DNA of 64,000 nt, taken from Coleophoma eucalyptorum. Taxonomy: Eukaryota > Ascomycota > Leotiomycetes > Helotiales > Dermateaceae. Each line of letters opens with the position of its first letter. The stretch's first letter is position 1. The notes under the pieces were generated by a model. It was not told where the DNA came from. It made no database searches and saw only the letters and a list, made by a program, of their open reading frames with translations. This document shows positions 22,711-35,300 of this stretch, piece by piece. The DNA is taken from the NCBI GenBank assembly GCA_026120035.1, contig JALRME010000026.1:248001-312000 (forward strand). Direction: 5' to 3'. The position numbers and the translations under genes were made by a program.

Positions 22711-24362
22711 TATCTTGATATACATTCGTCTCGCTATATATCTATAACTCAATACTCTCGGTTTACTCCAGAATGATATACCAATAGTCGCCTTAGCTTT
22801 CTCAATCTTTTCGAGTTTCTCCATTAACTATTTTACCGTTATATTAAAGCATAACCAGATGTTGAAGCTGACATTAATCGCACTAAATAGGCACTAGCTG
22901 TCGATGATAATCACAACCTGAGGCACTTGAGACCTTAAACACCAGGCATACCGGACTCATGGCCAAGAGGTACTGACTGGACCTGCCAAATATCTGGCTA
23001 CTTCATTTAGGTGGTATGCTAGCCACTGCCATTAGCTTAAACCCAAAAGAAAACCAAAACCAATACATAATCTGCTAGAGCCATGGTCAGACGATAATGA
23101 CACCATCACGACAAGAGCACTTGTGTGCAGAATGCACTAGTTTGCTTGTGGCTCACAGCATCCTTGGGTAGCCAGTGAACTCCGAATGATTTCAACCTCG
23201 TAGCTACCTCCTGGCCCTCCGAACAACCTTCCTAAGACTGGGTAAAGCTTTTCGAAGAGAATCGCAAGCGCCATTATTTGTAGATATTCGCTATTAGAGC
23301 ACAGTAAAAGTGCTCTCTTCTACAATACAAGACGACCAACCCACTCTCAGCTGATGGTGTTCGACTAGAGCTCGTCGATCATCATCCTTGCCGATTCGAG
23401 GGTGAGATGGATCAATTGGAAATGTTTCATATGCCCGCATTCTCAAATCATAAGCCTTGATGGCAGATTTGTACCGCATGACCGAGCTTTTGGCTGCTCC
23501 TCCTTGCGTTCCCTCATGGTGGTTGATGTCAAGGGCAAGCGCGGGTCAATCCCACCAACAGCACAAACTAGAGTACCGTCAGCACAACCGCAGGGCTTAT
23601 GAAATCGAAGAGTAAACGGAAAAATCTACCTCGACGAGATAGCTCAATTGAACAGGCCATCCATATTGATGCGGCTTGTCAAGCATTGCAATTGTAAGCT
23701 GAGTGTTCAGACCACATCTTGTTGGTTAGAGCGTATTTTGCTCCTCTGCATTCTCTTTTTGACCCATCATGGACTCAAGAATGCTATGCAGCTAGGCACT
23801 CGCTCCCATCACACATAAAACTTACGTAGGTGTCTCACAGACATCAATTCCTTTATTTTACCCTAGACAGGCCTATGCACACACAAAGGAGTGATTAGCT
23901 ATCTCTGAGCGCAACCCTCGCAGCTCGAAAGCTTCGAATCCAGGATACACGTACTTCATCGACAACAAAGAGACTAATCGCGCCCGCTTGCCGTAGCAGA
24001 GCAACAAAGTGGAATGCCCAAGCCTGAAACTCCCTGGTAATTTCACTTAGCTCGGCGATTAGGGAGCGTTTACGCTATCACGCCGCAACTTTGAGGCCCC
24101 GGACCGCTCCGCTAGTATCAACATGAAGGATGAAGGATTATTCTTGGACCAGGGAACTGGTTCGCTGACTTCTAACAAGACATGAGTTCAATAGCATGTG
24201 GAGTGTTGCATAAAGCGAGACTACTAGTATGTAACCCCGTGTGGAGTACTGTATTACCAAAGCTCATACGTCGCGCGATTAACACGGAAATGAGGCATCA
24301 ACCTTGGGGATAACTGGGCAGTCATGGGGTCGGTGCGGGAAGGTAAAGCTCTGGATATTGGG

Positions 24363-24392
24363 GTCAGCATACACAAGGTAACGTATGCTGAC
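24363..24392. repeat. perfect 10-bp inverted repeat (hairpin)
   Basis: GTCAGCATAC and its exact reverse complement GTATGCTGAC flank a 10-base loop, ACAAGGTAAC. No gene lies nearby. Confidence 0.6.
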
Positions 24393-27300
24393 AGCACAGC
24401 AGCTAAGATGACACCTTGGAGCTCCTCGAACTCAATTCTACTTCTAGGTTATTCCCTTCCGACGATGGCTGTCATCTTTCGTTCTGTTCTAAATATCCTG
24501 TTCTGAAACAACAATCATATCTGCCAGGACAAGAGTCTCTCAAATCAGTTGCATTTTGCCAAAGCCATGTTCGAAGAACCTTCTATCGGGACGGGCCAGT
24601 TAGGCTGGGCTCTGACAAATACGGAAAATAGTCGATCATAATAGAGCACAAATTGAGCAATGCCTCGATGGAAAGCAAGTCAACGGGCATGCAAGGAAAT
24701 CAAAATAGCAAATATGTGCCGTCCCATGATGAGATGGCAAACCTCCGTGTAGCCGATGGACAGCAGTCAGAAGGGGAAACGCATGAGCGAGAAACCCTAT
24801 CGAGTTTCTTCAGGACAAGGAACCCCGGATGGAATCATGCCTCTTAGTAGCCACAATACTTCGCACGAACCACCACCCCAGAGCTCCAGCGCATTGAAAG
24901 AAACCCGGATCGACCTTTCACTGTCGATTAGTTCGATCTCCCGGGCAATTCCTGTTTCTAATTTTCAACTAACGAACTCATTCCTCACTCGATCATTCTA
25001 CGGTTAAACCGTCTGAGCCCATATATTCAGGAGTTGCTATTGCATCAAGAAGTGGATAAAGAGACTTCTCGATATATCATGTTTCGAAGTTTCTCGGAAT
25101 GCACAGCCCTCTCTTTTGGCGCGTAGTTGCTATCGTGTCATTACTCGTTCCAGTTCAAGACATGAGATTTCCTTCAAAGTCATCCTCATCGTCAATGGCC
25201 ATTACTATGGCTTCATGCATATTTGGAGGCAATATATATGTCCGCACGCGAGAAGGCGATTCAGCTGTTCTAGGATAGCATGTTGGACCAACCCACTCAC
25301 CTAATAGGATACAGGCGTTCGCTAATGGCCACCAAGAAAAGTTGTGGTATTGATTCTTCAACTCCGTGCCCTAGCCAAGTTCTGCTCGCAGGTTCTCGCA
25401 TCGATTTCATGCAGTGGCTTAGTCGATCCCTCGGTTTAAGAGACTATAGGTGTCACAATCATCCTCGGAGGTCAAATTCGAGTGCGAGCTTACGGTGAAA
25501 TCGACTTTGCTTGCGTGCGCCTGGATACTGAGGGGCGTCCAAAATCCGTCTAGCCGTCAGTGTACCATATATCTCGTGTTATATATGCAAGGATTAGTGA
25601 TATGCCGGGAATTACTGATAGGTTGTTCTACCAGCCTCGTCGTTGAAACATGAAACAACTTGACTTGTGGGCGGCAAGTCTTGTCAGCATAGTCAATAGT
25701 GACGCGAGCTTCCAGTATTTTTGACGTAGCCGATATTGGCCGTTGAACAAGCGCCCAAGGAGGTTGAGCTCAAGTCACTCGTTGTATATCCTTTGCTGGA
25801 GAATGGCTCCGAGAGCGACGTAATGCCGTCTTGTGAGACCGACGGTCAGGTCTCCTGCAGCCTTCAGGTCACGGGACGACGATCACGGCCACTCCGAACG
25901 AGGCAAATGCAAAGCTCAGCCGCGATCATCTATACTTAGCAACAATGTGAATTCTTCTTCCAGCCCGCAACTTCTCGTGACTCAATGACAGCTCAATTCT
26001 GCCTACCTACGACAGTTGTCTCCTTCGCCACAGATGACGGCGTATCTTAACGATTCAGTCGCGATCTTTGACGCCTAACGCCTGCCTTTAGCAACGGTCT
26101 TCCTAGATGGCTGCACATTCGACGGAATTCCCACATGCTAATTTTTGCCGATGCTCTTCCTTGCCTGCGCTTTCCTGCTCCCACATGTGTCATCATTTTG
26201 TCATGGGAAGGTTGACATGGTATGGGTCTGCCAGGTTCAAGGAGGCCAGAAGCTTGAGCCAGCTTGGTGTGCCTCTCTCAGAAGGCACTTCTAGCCGCTC
26301 ATTCGTTGTTATATCTGAAGCCATTTTGAAGGAAAAGTCGTTTAGTCGATATGATTCGCCCCCAACTAGTCACCCATCCAAGCACTAACCAGGATTTACT
26401 CTTAACGTCAAGCAAGAATGGGCATCTACAGGTCACCAGAGCATCGCACCGTTCCCTTTAGTTCGACGGTCTTCAAGGGTCGTTGGCTGTCTGGACACAA
26501 TAATGGAAGGATCACGGTTGGTCTTACTCTGATGAACGACAGAATTCAGGAGGGAACATTTAAGCCTTCATGCAGGAGTCTCCTATTCTGGCATTATGGA
26601 CTCTTGGTAAGGTCCAATACAGCGATACTCTAGACCCAGAGTTTCTCAGACTGCAACATGCAGAAAGCCGCGACTCTTCTATGGACCAAGAAGATATACA
26701 TCAGATCCACAGAAGCAACACGAATGTATCACTCGTGAAAGGACGACTTATGGCTCTTTGTGCTGCGTTTCATGTGTAGAAGCTAGCACGTATGCGCTGC
26801 AATGCATTGAGCTGCAAGTCATCGACCTTGCTTTGCGATACCTTCACTTTGGAGTCCGCTTTGGTCGCATCTGAGTATTCTTCGATGGAAGACTCATCGA
26901 AGGCTTGATGGAATTTCGAAATTGCAATAGCCGGGGATCCTCAGCCCTAATCACTCTTATTCTTCCCTCAATGTAGAAAAGTAAGTTTCAATGATCCAGA
27001 TCTGGGCATTCCGACTGGGAGAGACAAGTCCTGTAATTTCGAAGAGGATCTGAAGGCGGACGATGGTGTTGGAACGGAAGACGAATGAGAGCGACAACTT
27101 GACAGGAGCCAGGATCCGGGAAGTAGAGTGCAGAATATGGTCTCGGCATAACGCACGATCAGAAGTCATCTAGCGCAGGTCAAGGCTGGCGCCATCGCAG
27201 CTGAGCTTGCAAGGGCATACTGGGACTTGGAATCTTTTGCCTGCCTGCCTGTCTGCCTGCTTGCCTCCGTCCTGCTTCCTGCTTCCCTTCCTAGAGTGTG

Positions 27301-27746
27301 CAGTATGCAGGAAGAAAGGCTAGCTAGCTGCATGTGCACAGCCGCAGACCCAAAAACCGAGGGCTCGAGTAGTGGTGCGCGAGTTGTGCTCCACTCCCCT
27401 TGACTCCGGCTGTTTCCCGCAGTCCAGCGCTCTAAGCTCACACCACACCAGCCAGAGCTACCCGAACAGGATCAACTATATCTCCCCACCTACTCCCAGT
27501 TCACCATCTTTCTTTTCCCTCTCTCTTCTGCACGATTATTCGTCCGTACCTTTTTTCTCCTGTTCAAGGCGCGCAAACTAAATCCCTTGTCTCGGGACCG
27601 CCTAACAGTTACGACCCTTTCTTTCCTTGCTACGATATTTATTTTATTTGTGTTTCCCATCTTGTTCCTCTCCATCGCAATCTGGATCGCCTCGCCTTCA
27701 ACCTCTCGCCTATTTCTGCTTGCCTCTGAATAAACACTCGCGCACC

Positions 27747-28775
27747 ATGCCTCCGCAATTATTACCTGCGTCCGCGGCAGCTTTTGCGCCCAGAGCAGCC
27801 TCCGTCAATGTTGTGTTGAGTTCGAAAGTTGAGCCTTGGTTGACCCAGACCCTAAAGCGCATAAATCGCATCAAGCGACCTCTCAACAGCGTACCGCAAC
27901 ACCAGAGATGTCTGACAGAAACCTTGTCTTCGTCAACCGCAATATGGACGATTAGCTCGCTCATGTTACCCAAGGCGCCAGAGACCGAGTTGCGCAAAGA
28001 TTCAAATCCTCTGGTCGAAGCCTTATTCAACTACCAGCTCATACACGTCGAAGCATATATTGTTCATGTGGATATGGTTCTGCGTAACGAGGTCGCCTTC
28101 AAGCTTACGCCAGACTCTATAGAATCCCTTATTGAATATCACAAGGAGATCTATTGTGTCGACACCGCAGCAAGTACGTACAACTGGTCCGAAAAGGAAA
28201 TGCAGGTCAAGAAGCTCCATGAGGAATTCGTGCAAGCTATCAACAAGTTCGTCTACAGAACACATGTTTCAGCTCTGGAAGGATTGGAGGAAGATGGGGC
28301 GGGCGAACTTCTCTGTGGCAAAAGTGACGAAGTCAAGACGAATATCATGGGTCTCTTCCTCCCACTTTTACCACCACCACCAAGAGTCGTCGATGTAGTC
28401 CGGCCACCACCTTTGTTACCCAGCTCACCCGCAGGTGCAAACTGGTGGTCACAGTCAAATCTCTCAGTATCTGTGCCTGCGCCAGTTGAGTCATGGCGAG
28501 TCATCCCGTCAAGTCCAAGTACAACGTCGTCTTCCAGCGACTCGCAGTCTCTATGGGCCAGTATGGGACTCAACGAGATACAGCTACCATCGCCTGCTCC
28601 GTCTTACAGCCAGCCATACTCCTCGGCCGGTTACTTTTACAGCTCGCCACAAGTCTCAGCACCAATACCATCTCTCCCCTTACCTAGTATGCTCGCGCAA
28701 CAACCATGTGGCGTGGGTATTGGCTACGGTGGATTTGGATGGGATAGATATCAGGAGTATGCAACGACGATGTGA
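27747..28775 (+). CDS. hypothetical protein with Pro/Ser-rich C-terminal half
   Basis: This intronless gene encodes 342 aa from an ATG in a CACCATG context. The reading frame is open further upstream, but it lacks an ATG there and starts on TTG. Residues ~25-195 look globular and largely helical, with a charged, Leu/Glu/Lys-rich segment around WSEKEMQVKKLHEEFVQAIN. The C-terminal ~130 residues are low-complexity Pro/Ser/Tyr, probably disordered. I see no signal peptide, membrane segment or known motif. The 5' flank is pyrimidine-rich, as in many expressed fungal genes. It stands alone between two gene deserts. Function unknown. Confidence 0.7.
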   Translation: MPPQLLPASAAAFAPRAASVNVVLSSKVEPWLTQTLKRINRIKRPLNSVPQHQRCLTETLSSSTAIWTISSLMLPKAPETELRKDSNPLVEALFNYQLIHVEAYIVHVDMVLRNEVAFKLTPDSIESLIEYHKEIYCVDTAASTYNWSEKEMQVKKLHEEFVQAINKFVYRTHVSALEGLEEDGAGELLCGKSDEVKTNIMGLFLPLLPPPPRVVDVVRPPPLLPSSPAGANWWSQSNLSVSVPAPVESWRVIPSSPSTTSSSSDSQSLWASMGLNEIQLPSPAPSYSQPYSSAGYFYSSPQVSAPIPSLPLPSMLAQQPCGVGIGYGGFGWDRYQEYATTM

Positions 28776-30445
28776 CAATCAAGGCCTGTCACTTCCTCCT
28801 ATTCTCCTACCCATCTCAGATACTAGGAAAGCACGGGCACCACCGATTGTACATGCTCCAGCCCTCCTGCGTATGGTTTCATTGAGACGGTCGGCGGACT
28901 TTTTAGCGGCATTTTGATACCTCCAATGGTGGCAAGGCATCTCGGCGTTTCGGCATCATCAGCGACTGTACAGCATTCTGGGAACATGAATATCCTCACT
29001 CATCGTACATACTCTTTTGATACCATTTCCTTTGTCAACTGATCTTTAGCGTAGCGTGTCTTTTACTGGTTTTCATTATGGGTTTGCTTTTCCCCAACTG
29101 CAATACAGCCGCAAGCACGGTTTTCCTTTCCTCAAACGCATATGGCAGGACCGGGCGGTGGGATAAATTTCAAGCATTTTCAAGCAAATAAAGTCAGCGA
29201 AATATAGAGAAAGGGGGATACGCAGCAATGCAGGACTCGGCGCGTCTGGATATTTGGTTTCCTTGCCTTTCATGCTCTTTACCATTCGGGTTTTTGGTTT
29301 CGCAAGGTTCGTTTTGTCTTATGGATATGATACCACATACGCTTTTCACGACATTTTCTTGGGTTTCATGGTACACTCACGATCTTCACGGCTTGATGTT
29401 GGACGGGATTCTTGGGTTATTATGAAGGGCTAAGATCACGTTGGGATGAATGAATGGAAAACATTCCAGGTTGGGATCTGCATGCGGATCATTCAGCGAG
29501 CACGCTTGCGTGCTGACAACGAGCCGAGTATACCGATCGAACTGGGGGGCAGACGACAAAGTGATATGACGACAGGTTCGCAACATTTTCAAGTCGACAG
29601 CGCTTGATACCTTGGGATGTCACATTTCTGTTCTCTTTCGCCCACCGAACTGTCTACATGGACCCAATCCTGCGAGACGGGACTGGACATGACGACATAT
29701 TTCGGAGGGGGAATGGGATCAAGGATGGAGGACTTCCAGGTTGAGAGCTTGTAGGTCATCACTACATTCCCATGAGCATGAAACACGGCTTATGGGAGCA
29801 ATTCGTATTGGGAAGCTGCTGCGCAGTTATCTTATCCCAATACAGGCATGAGATGCTGGGACATTTCGCTGCAAGCAATAAGGGCTCTTCTACCAACTGG
29901 TTTTGGTTCAAGAGTTCGAAACAGAAAAGAAAAAGAATTTTATCCTAGTAGTAACAGTAATTTGATAGGTTTCTTGTTAAGTAACTTTCTCCTCAAAACT
30001 ATTCAATGCAAAAAAAAAAACCCATTCACTACTAAACATTCATCCATCTTGCTCACTTACTCTGCACATACGTGAACCCTGAAAGTCCGTAATTTTCCAG
30101 AAGGCTTACCTTCTTCTCTCCACTAGCAAGTGACATGTGAGATCTCACCCGCATTATCATCATCTTATTGATCCTTCTAGCCTTGTCCTTAGTCTCCCCT
30201 CCTCACGCATCGAATAGCAACTCCACGATAGACTATCCATCGGAGAAATTCCCCAACAAGAGAGGCGGAAGAGAGAGGGAACGGCATAGGAAAGGTCCGT
30301 GAGCAGCTACACCACTGCAACCCTCTTTAGCTTCTTACTGTATCTCACTCCCCTCACTGGTCAGCAGCTCTGGAGCCCAGAACCGCAGCTTGGTTCGAAA
30401 TGCGACCACCGTACTTGATCCTATGCTCCCTGACTGGCCTCCGTT

Positions 30446-30481
30446 GGGGCCTGTTGGGGGGGAGGGGAGGGGGGAAGGGGG
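30446..30481 (+). other. G-quadruplex-prone G-run cluster
   Basis: Five runs of 4-7 G lie at 30446-30449, 30456-30462, 30464-30467, 30469-30474 and 30477-30481. The last four are separated by loops of only 1-2 bases, which satisfies the usual G4 consensus. Confidence 0.6.
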
Positions 30482-30667
30482 TTCGCTTTAGCAGCTGGAA
30501 GGAACAGGGGAATAAAAATTTCATCCTAGTGGCGGCACCTTTTGCTTCGTACCATACCAGACCAAACCTCGTCTCCGAGCGAGCGCGACTGCGACCGCGA
30601 GCCAGGCGAGGAAGAATAGAAAGAGGGCCCGTCGTTTATTTTCCCTTGGCACTTCCTTCTTTTTCTG

Positions 30668-30682
30668 TTTTTTTTTTTTTTT
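30668..30682 (+). repeat. poly-T tract
   Basis: A run of about 15 T, flanked by TTTTCTG and AATTCTC. Confidence 0.7.
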
Positions 30683-30927
30683 AATTCTCTCGGGGAATTT
30701 TCCCATTGGCCCACTTACGCACGTTCTCATGCATTTTCCCCGGGGAGGGGGGGGCTCTGCTTTCTCTCTATCCGTCGGAATTTTTTTGTTGGACTTTTTT
30801 TTTTATTTTCGATCTAATTCGTTAATTTTCAATTTTTAATTTTTCCTTCCAGGGCTGAGTTGGTTGCCTGTCGATTTTTGCAGTATGTACGTAAAGTGAG
30901 CTGAAGATGAGGTGAGGTTGGATTGTT

Positions 30928-30928
<1 letters not shown>

Positions 30929-30970
<42 letters not shown>
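30929..30970 (+). repeat. (AG)16 microsatellite followed by an 11-G run
   Basis: Sixteen uninterrupted AG units (30929-30960) run directly into a G tract ending at 30970. A second imperfect GA-rich stretch lies at 31026-31052. Confidence 0.85.
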
Positions 30971-32376
30971 CCTAGAAATGTTATGCAGTGATGGGAACAG
31001 CAAGCGGATTCGTGCATTTCATTCGGTGAGAGAGAAAGAGAGAGAGGTAGAGAGGACTCTGGTTCTTACGACTTGCACTAGGCACCTGCATTTTTGTTTT
31101 TGGGCCGCGTGGAAGCTGTAGAAAACGCCCCGGCTCGCTTCTAGTCATATTGACAGATTTGCGGGCGAAGCTGCAACTTGTCTACCGCGACCGTACTTAC
31201 TTGATCGGGAATGTGTGAGGTAGAGGAATGATGCCGTTTTGGCAAATAGGGGAGTTTGTCAGGCTTTCGCTTGGTTGGGAAGGTGGGTTTTGAAGGACAC
31301 CCCATCTAACTTAAGGAAGCTTAAGTAAACCAGAGCTAGACGGTGGGCTTGGGCAAAATAGGCAGTTTGATAACTTTGCGGGGTCGCGGGTAATCATATA
31401 AGAAATAAAACTGCCCACTAATTCAATGCTAGTCGCGCTCTCCCGTTGTCTTTGCCGTTGTTTGATTGTCCTTTCAAAACACCTAGTCAGCACCAGCCAG
31501 GGAGCTCCAAAGAGTCCACAGCATCTAAGCCTTTAAATTATATTCCTAAACAAGTAAGATCTTACCAAAGTGCAAACCATGGTTATAGGACGATGACTAT
31601 AACGTGAGGAAGCCAAGCAATAAGATACGAAGTCATAACTTAGATACGCAGACCAGGGATGGGCCACTGCAAACTTGAAAAGTGGAGGTAAGATCATAGC
31701 TAAGTAACTTCAACGCATATGCTGCTTCCTGTGCTAGGTCATATCCCTGGTACAGGTATCGGTCTACTTAGCTTCGTCTGCTCTTGTATGAAAGAAGGGC
31801 ATGAAGAATGTAGCAGGTATCAAAGCGATAGGCTACAAACAAGCATAATAGATCCAATCAAGTCGGGAATATATAGCTAGAACCAAGCCTCTATTCTTGA
31901 TTTGACAGCAGGTCCGTAAGCCAAGTATAGATCGCTTGAACTGTTTCGGTGGCTAGGGATTGTAATATTACAGCCATTTAAGGAACTAGAATGTTCTAGG
32001 GATCTACTGAAAAGAAAAAGGGCATCAACATCAATGCGATCTAGGCTTCTATAATAACGACTGCATTTATATCTCAGCATTAACCTTGAAAGAGGCATGA
32101 ATGGTGAGGCATAGAAACGAGATTAGCACAATCCTGCCAGCTCAAGGTCAGTGAAGTGAGTCCCCTGGAACAATACCAAGGCGCGAATCGAAACCACTGA
32201 GTTATTTCGAACATTACTCTTAGGTTGACTTAGACAGCAGCATTAGTGAACAAGGTATGGCTATCTCGTGTCTTATAGCAAGCCGGTAGACATTAAGTGC
32301 GCAAGAACGCCATTACATCATCATAAAGGAGACTGGAAGGCACCAAAATCCCCACTCGACCAAGGCATGCCAATGA

Positions 32377-35300
32377 TCAAACAACAGGTGCTGTCCTGCC
32401 ATCGCTGCATTCAAGACTTAAGCTCTCACAAGCGAGTACCAATCCCCCAGAGCTATCACCAATCCAGAACAGGAACGGCTCGGTGTCACTGACGGGACTG
32501 ATCCAGTTCTGCGTTACGACATCCCAGACACTGAGGTCTTTCCGCGTGATAGTGAGCGTGAGTGTCTCTGAATCGCCCGGCGCAAGCGTAGAAGTTTTTT
32601 CAAAAGCACGAAGTTGAATGATCGGTACATCGAAGGCTGAGTCACCAGGATGCTGCACGAATACCATTGCCACACTTTTCCCCGCCACCGTACCGGTGTT
32701 AGCCACTGTGACTGAGATGCTGAACATCGTGTCCCAGAGCGCTGGATTGCCGCCCAGATCACCTCCAGCAACCGGTACATCATGGGTCGTATTTGAGTAT
32801 CCGGTGGGGTAAACGAATGTGCCAGTGACTGAGATATCTTCTGGGTCATCAAGGTATGGGTATAGGTACCGCCACACGGAACTGAAACCGGTTGGCCACT
32901 CTACTTCCGATGCTAGTGGAATGGCATTACTGTATACTGGTGTCGAGCCCTTTTCTCCTCGTGCTGGCGGAGTTGATGTCAGAGTGCCGACAGACGAGAT
33001 GCTGGCGCTTCTGGTGAAGGTCGTGTATGACAATCCATGACCAAAAGGATAGCGCGGAGAGATATTATTCTTGTTCAGGTAGCGATAGTCAATGTACAGT
33101 CCTTCGGAAAAGGTATCCTGGACTTGACCCAGTGCAAATCCTCTCAGACTGAGAGAATCAGGGTAATCAGTTTCGGCTACGGGAATTGACCATGGCAAAT
33201 GACCGCTTGGAGAGTAGTCACCAAATAGAACATCCGTCAAGGAGTCACCTGCCTCTTGACCAGGTAGATAGGCAAAGACGACAGCTTGTACGGAGGGTAA
33301 ATCGATCCAGTTCTCAACCAAAATCGGCCCAACGGTATGAACAACCACAATCACTGTCGAGTATGCACTGGCTGCTGCTTCCACAAGCGCATCGCCACCA
33401 TGCCAAGTGTAAAGGCCACTAGAATCTCGATCACCATTGTTTCCTTCCACCGTATACTGGTTCTCGCCCGAGTCACTGTTGATGAATACAATAGCGATAT
33501 CATCAGCTCCTGCTGCTGCGACGCTGGGAAATGTATCAGTATTGTAGTAGGTCGCATTTGTAATCAGCTTGCGATTGATAGCATCAATTGGTGCATCCAA
33601 GTAAGGATAATTTGCCTGTAAAGTTAGAAGATTCTTATTGGCAAAGCTATCCTACTTACTGTTCCGCTTCCCCAGCCCATTCCCAAAGTACCAGTATCAC
33701 AAGACCTCTGATTACAAGCATTAGGCCCATCAGGGTTGTTCTGCGCATCGGTCCCAAACACGAATACTGTAGCATTGGTGCTCAACGGTAGCGTACTGTT
33801 GTCGTTCTTAAGCAACGTGATAGCTTCTCTCGCTACTTCCCTCGCAACTGTAGCATGATCTCCTTGAACATCCACATACTGATTCGTGACACAAGTAGGC
33901 GAAATCAAAGCGGCAGGATAGCAAGGACCAGTGGCATCAGCTGTGTTTGCAGAGAAGTTTGGCAATGGAAAATCATCGTCTTGGCCAAACTGATACCACG
34001 TGGCCACGATACGTGTTACCATGTCATTAAGCCGGGAGAGTGGTACTGTTCCATTCAAGATGGCGGTCGACAGATCAGAAGCCCAGTATGAAAGTCCCAG
34101 AAATGGGATCTCGCCATCGCCTGGCATAGCCATATCTAAACCCGCGAGTGCAGAGCCTACTCCACTGATTTGTGCCAACCAATCTGTCATTGTGATGCCC
34201 TGGAATCCTAACTCATCTTTGAGTATTCCGTTTATGAGCATACTGTTTTGACTTGCAGCACTTCCATTAACCTATGAAGATTAGTATAGTACGTGAGTTA
34301 GAAAACGCTGCTCACATCATTATAACTCGTCATAACAGCACCAGCGCCAGCCTTGATACCTTCCGCAAAGGGCCATAGGTAAAGTTCATGTAGAGTCCTA
34401 TCATCGATATTGGAGCTAATGGCCTTCATCAAGCCATGGGGAATAATATCCATCCTATATTTCTCCTGCTCATTGCCAATAAGGTGCTTAATTGTAGCAA
34501 TTACGCCGTTGGCTTGTATTCCTTGTATTGTCTCGGAACCACCAGCTGCTTGGAGTACTGGATCAGTTCCAAACCCTTCCCAGCCTCTGCCCCCTCTGGG
34601 CTTTCGTCCCAGTGGACCAACTCCGGGACCAAGCAAGATATTAACTCCTTTGCCACGGGCTTCTTCTCCCATGGCATACCCTCGCTGGTAAAACAAATCT
34701 TTGTTCCATGTAGCTCCGGTAGTAACTCCAGCCGGAAAGGCAGTGACTATTTTATCAGTATCTCCACATTAAGTCATCACCTCTGAGCTTACTGTTGTCA
34801 GTTGCTGCAATGCCAAGAGCTCCATCTTGAAGACACAAGTTAGGAATTCTGAGATTACAGTCAGCTCTGCCATTCTGCAAGAATATTATGACCAATAACT
34901 AGTCACCCACACACAGGTAAAATGTACAGTACTGAATTTCAGTTTCAAAAGAAACTCAGGAATTTACAAGAGCTGTGCCACTCCCGCAATTTTGTGACGC
35001 ACACCTCAAGCAAGAATAGGCAACTTACCCGAAGCGAAGAGCTGAGCCAGTGTTTCCGACACAAGGACCCTACATTCCACAATAAATTGCTGTGAACTTT
35101 GAACATTCTCCAAAGGAATCGTGGACTAACCATGAGTTCACCGACTCCAGTGGTCAGGTTGACCTTTTCGGCCAAACTGTGCCAAATACCCTAAGTCAGC
35201 AAACATCTCCAAAAATAACTAGAGAGCACCTCCAAATGTTATCATCACTTGAACCCCAAATTTAAGAGATCCCTCTCAGTGATCCCTTTAATTAGCTCAA

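Larger units (their letters stand above)
21336..27746. other. 6.4-kb gene desert
   Basis: No open frame here exceeds about 120 codons, and none shows a motif or plausible splicing into a known family. Features seen are three degenerate repeats (22190-22710), a perfect short hairpin (24363-24392) and a TGCC-rich tract near 27239-27268. The last ~250 bp are pyrimidine-rich and probably form the promoter and leader of the gene at 27747. Eroded transposon DNA or an unrecognised ncRNA cannot be excluded. Confidence 0.5.
28776..32376. other. 3.6-kb gene-free region with simple-sequence tracts
   Basis: I see no supported gene. The middle (30400-31060) holds G-runs, poly-T, an (AG)n microsatellite and purine-rich DNA, listed separately. 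From ~31500 to 32250 the sequence is AT-rich. The composition of 30300-31050 (pyrimidine/purine tracts, poly-T) resembles the leader of an expressed gene, yet no matching coding region follows. Confidence 0.45.

Noticed and set aside
27237..27290. TGCC-rich tract considered as a CRISPR-like or satellite repeat
   Set aside because: It is an imperfect tetranucleotide stretch with no spacer structure.
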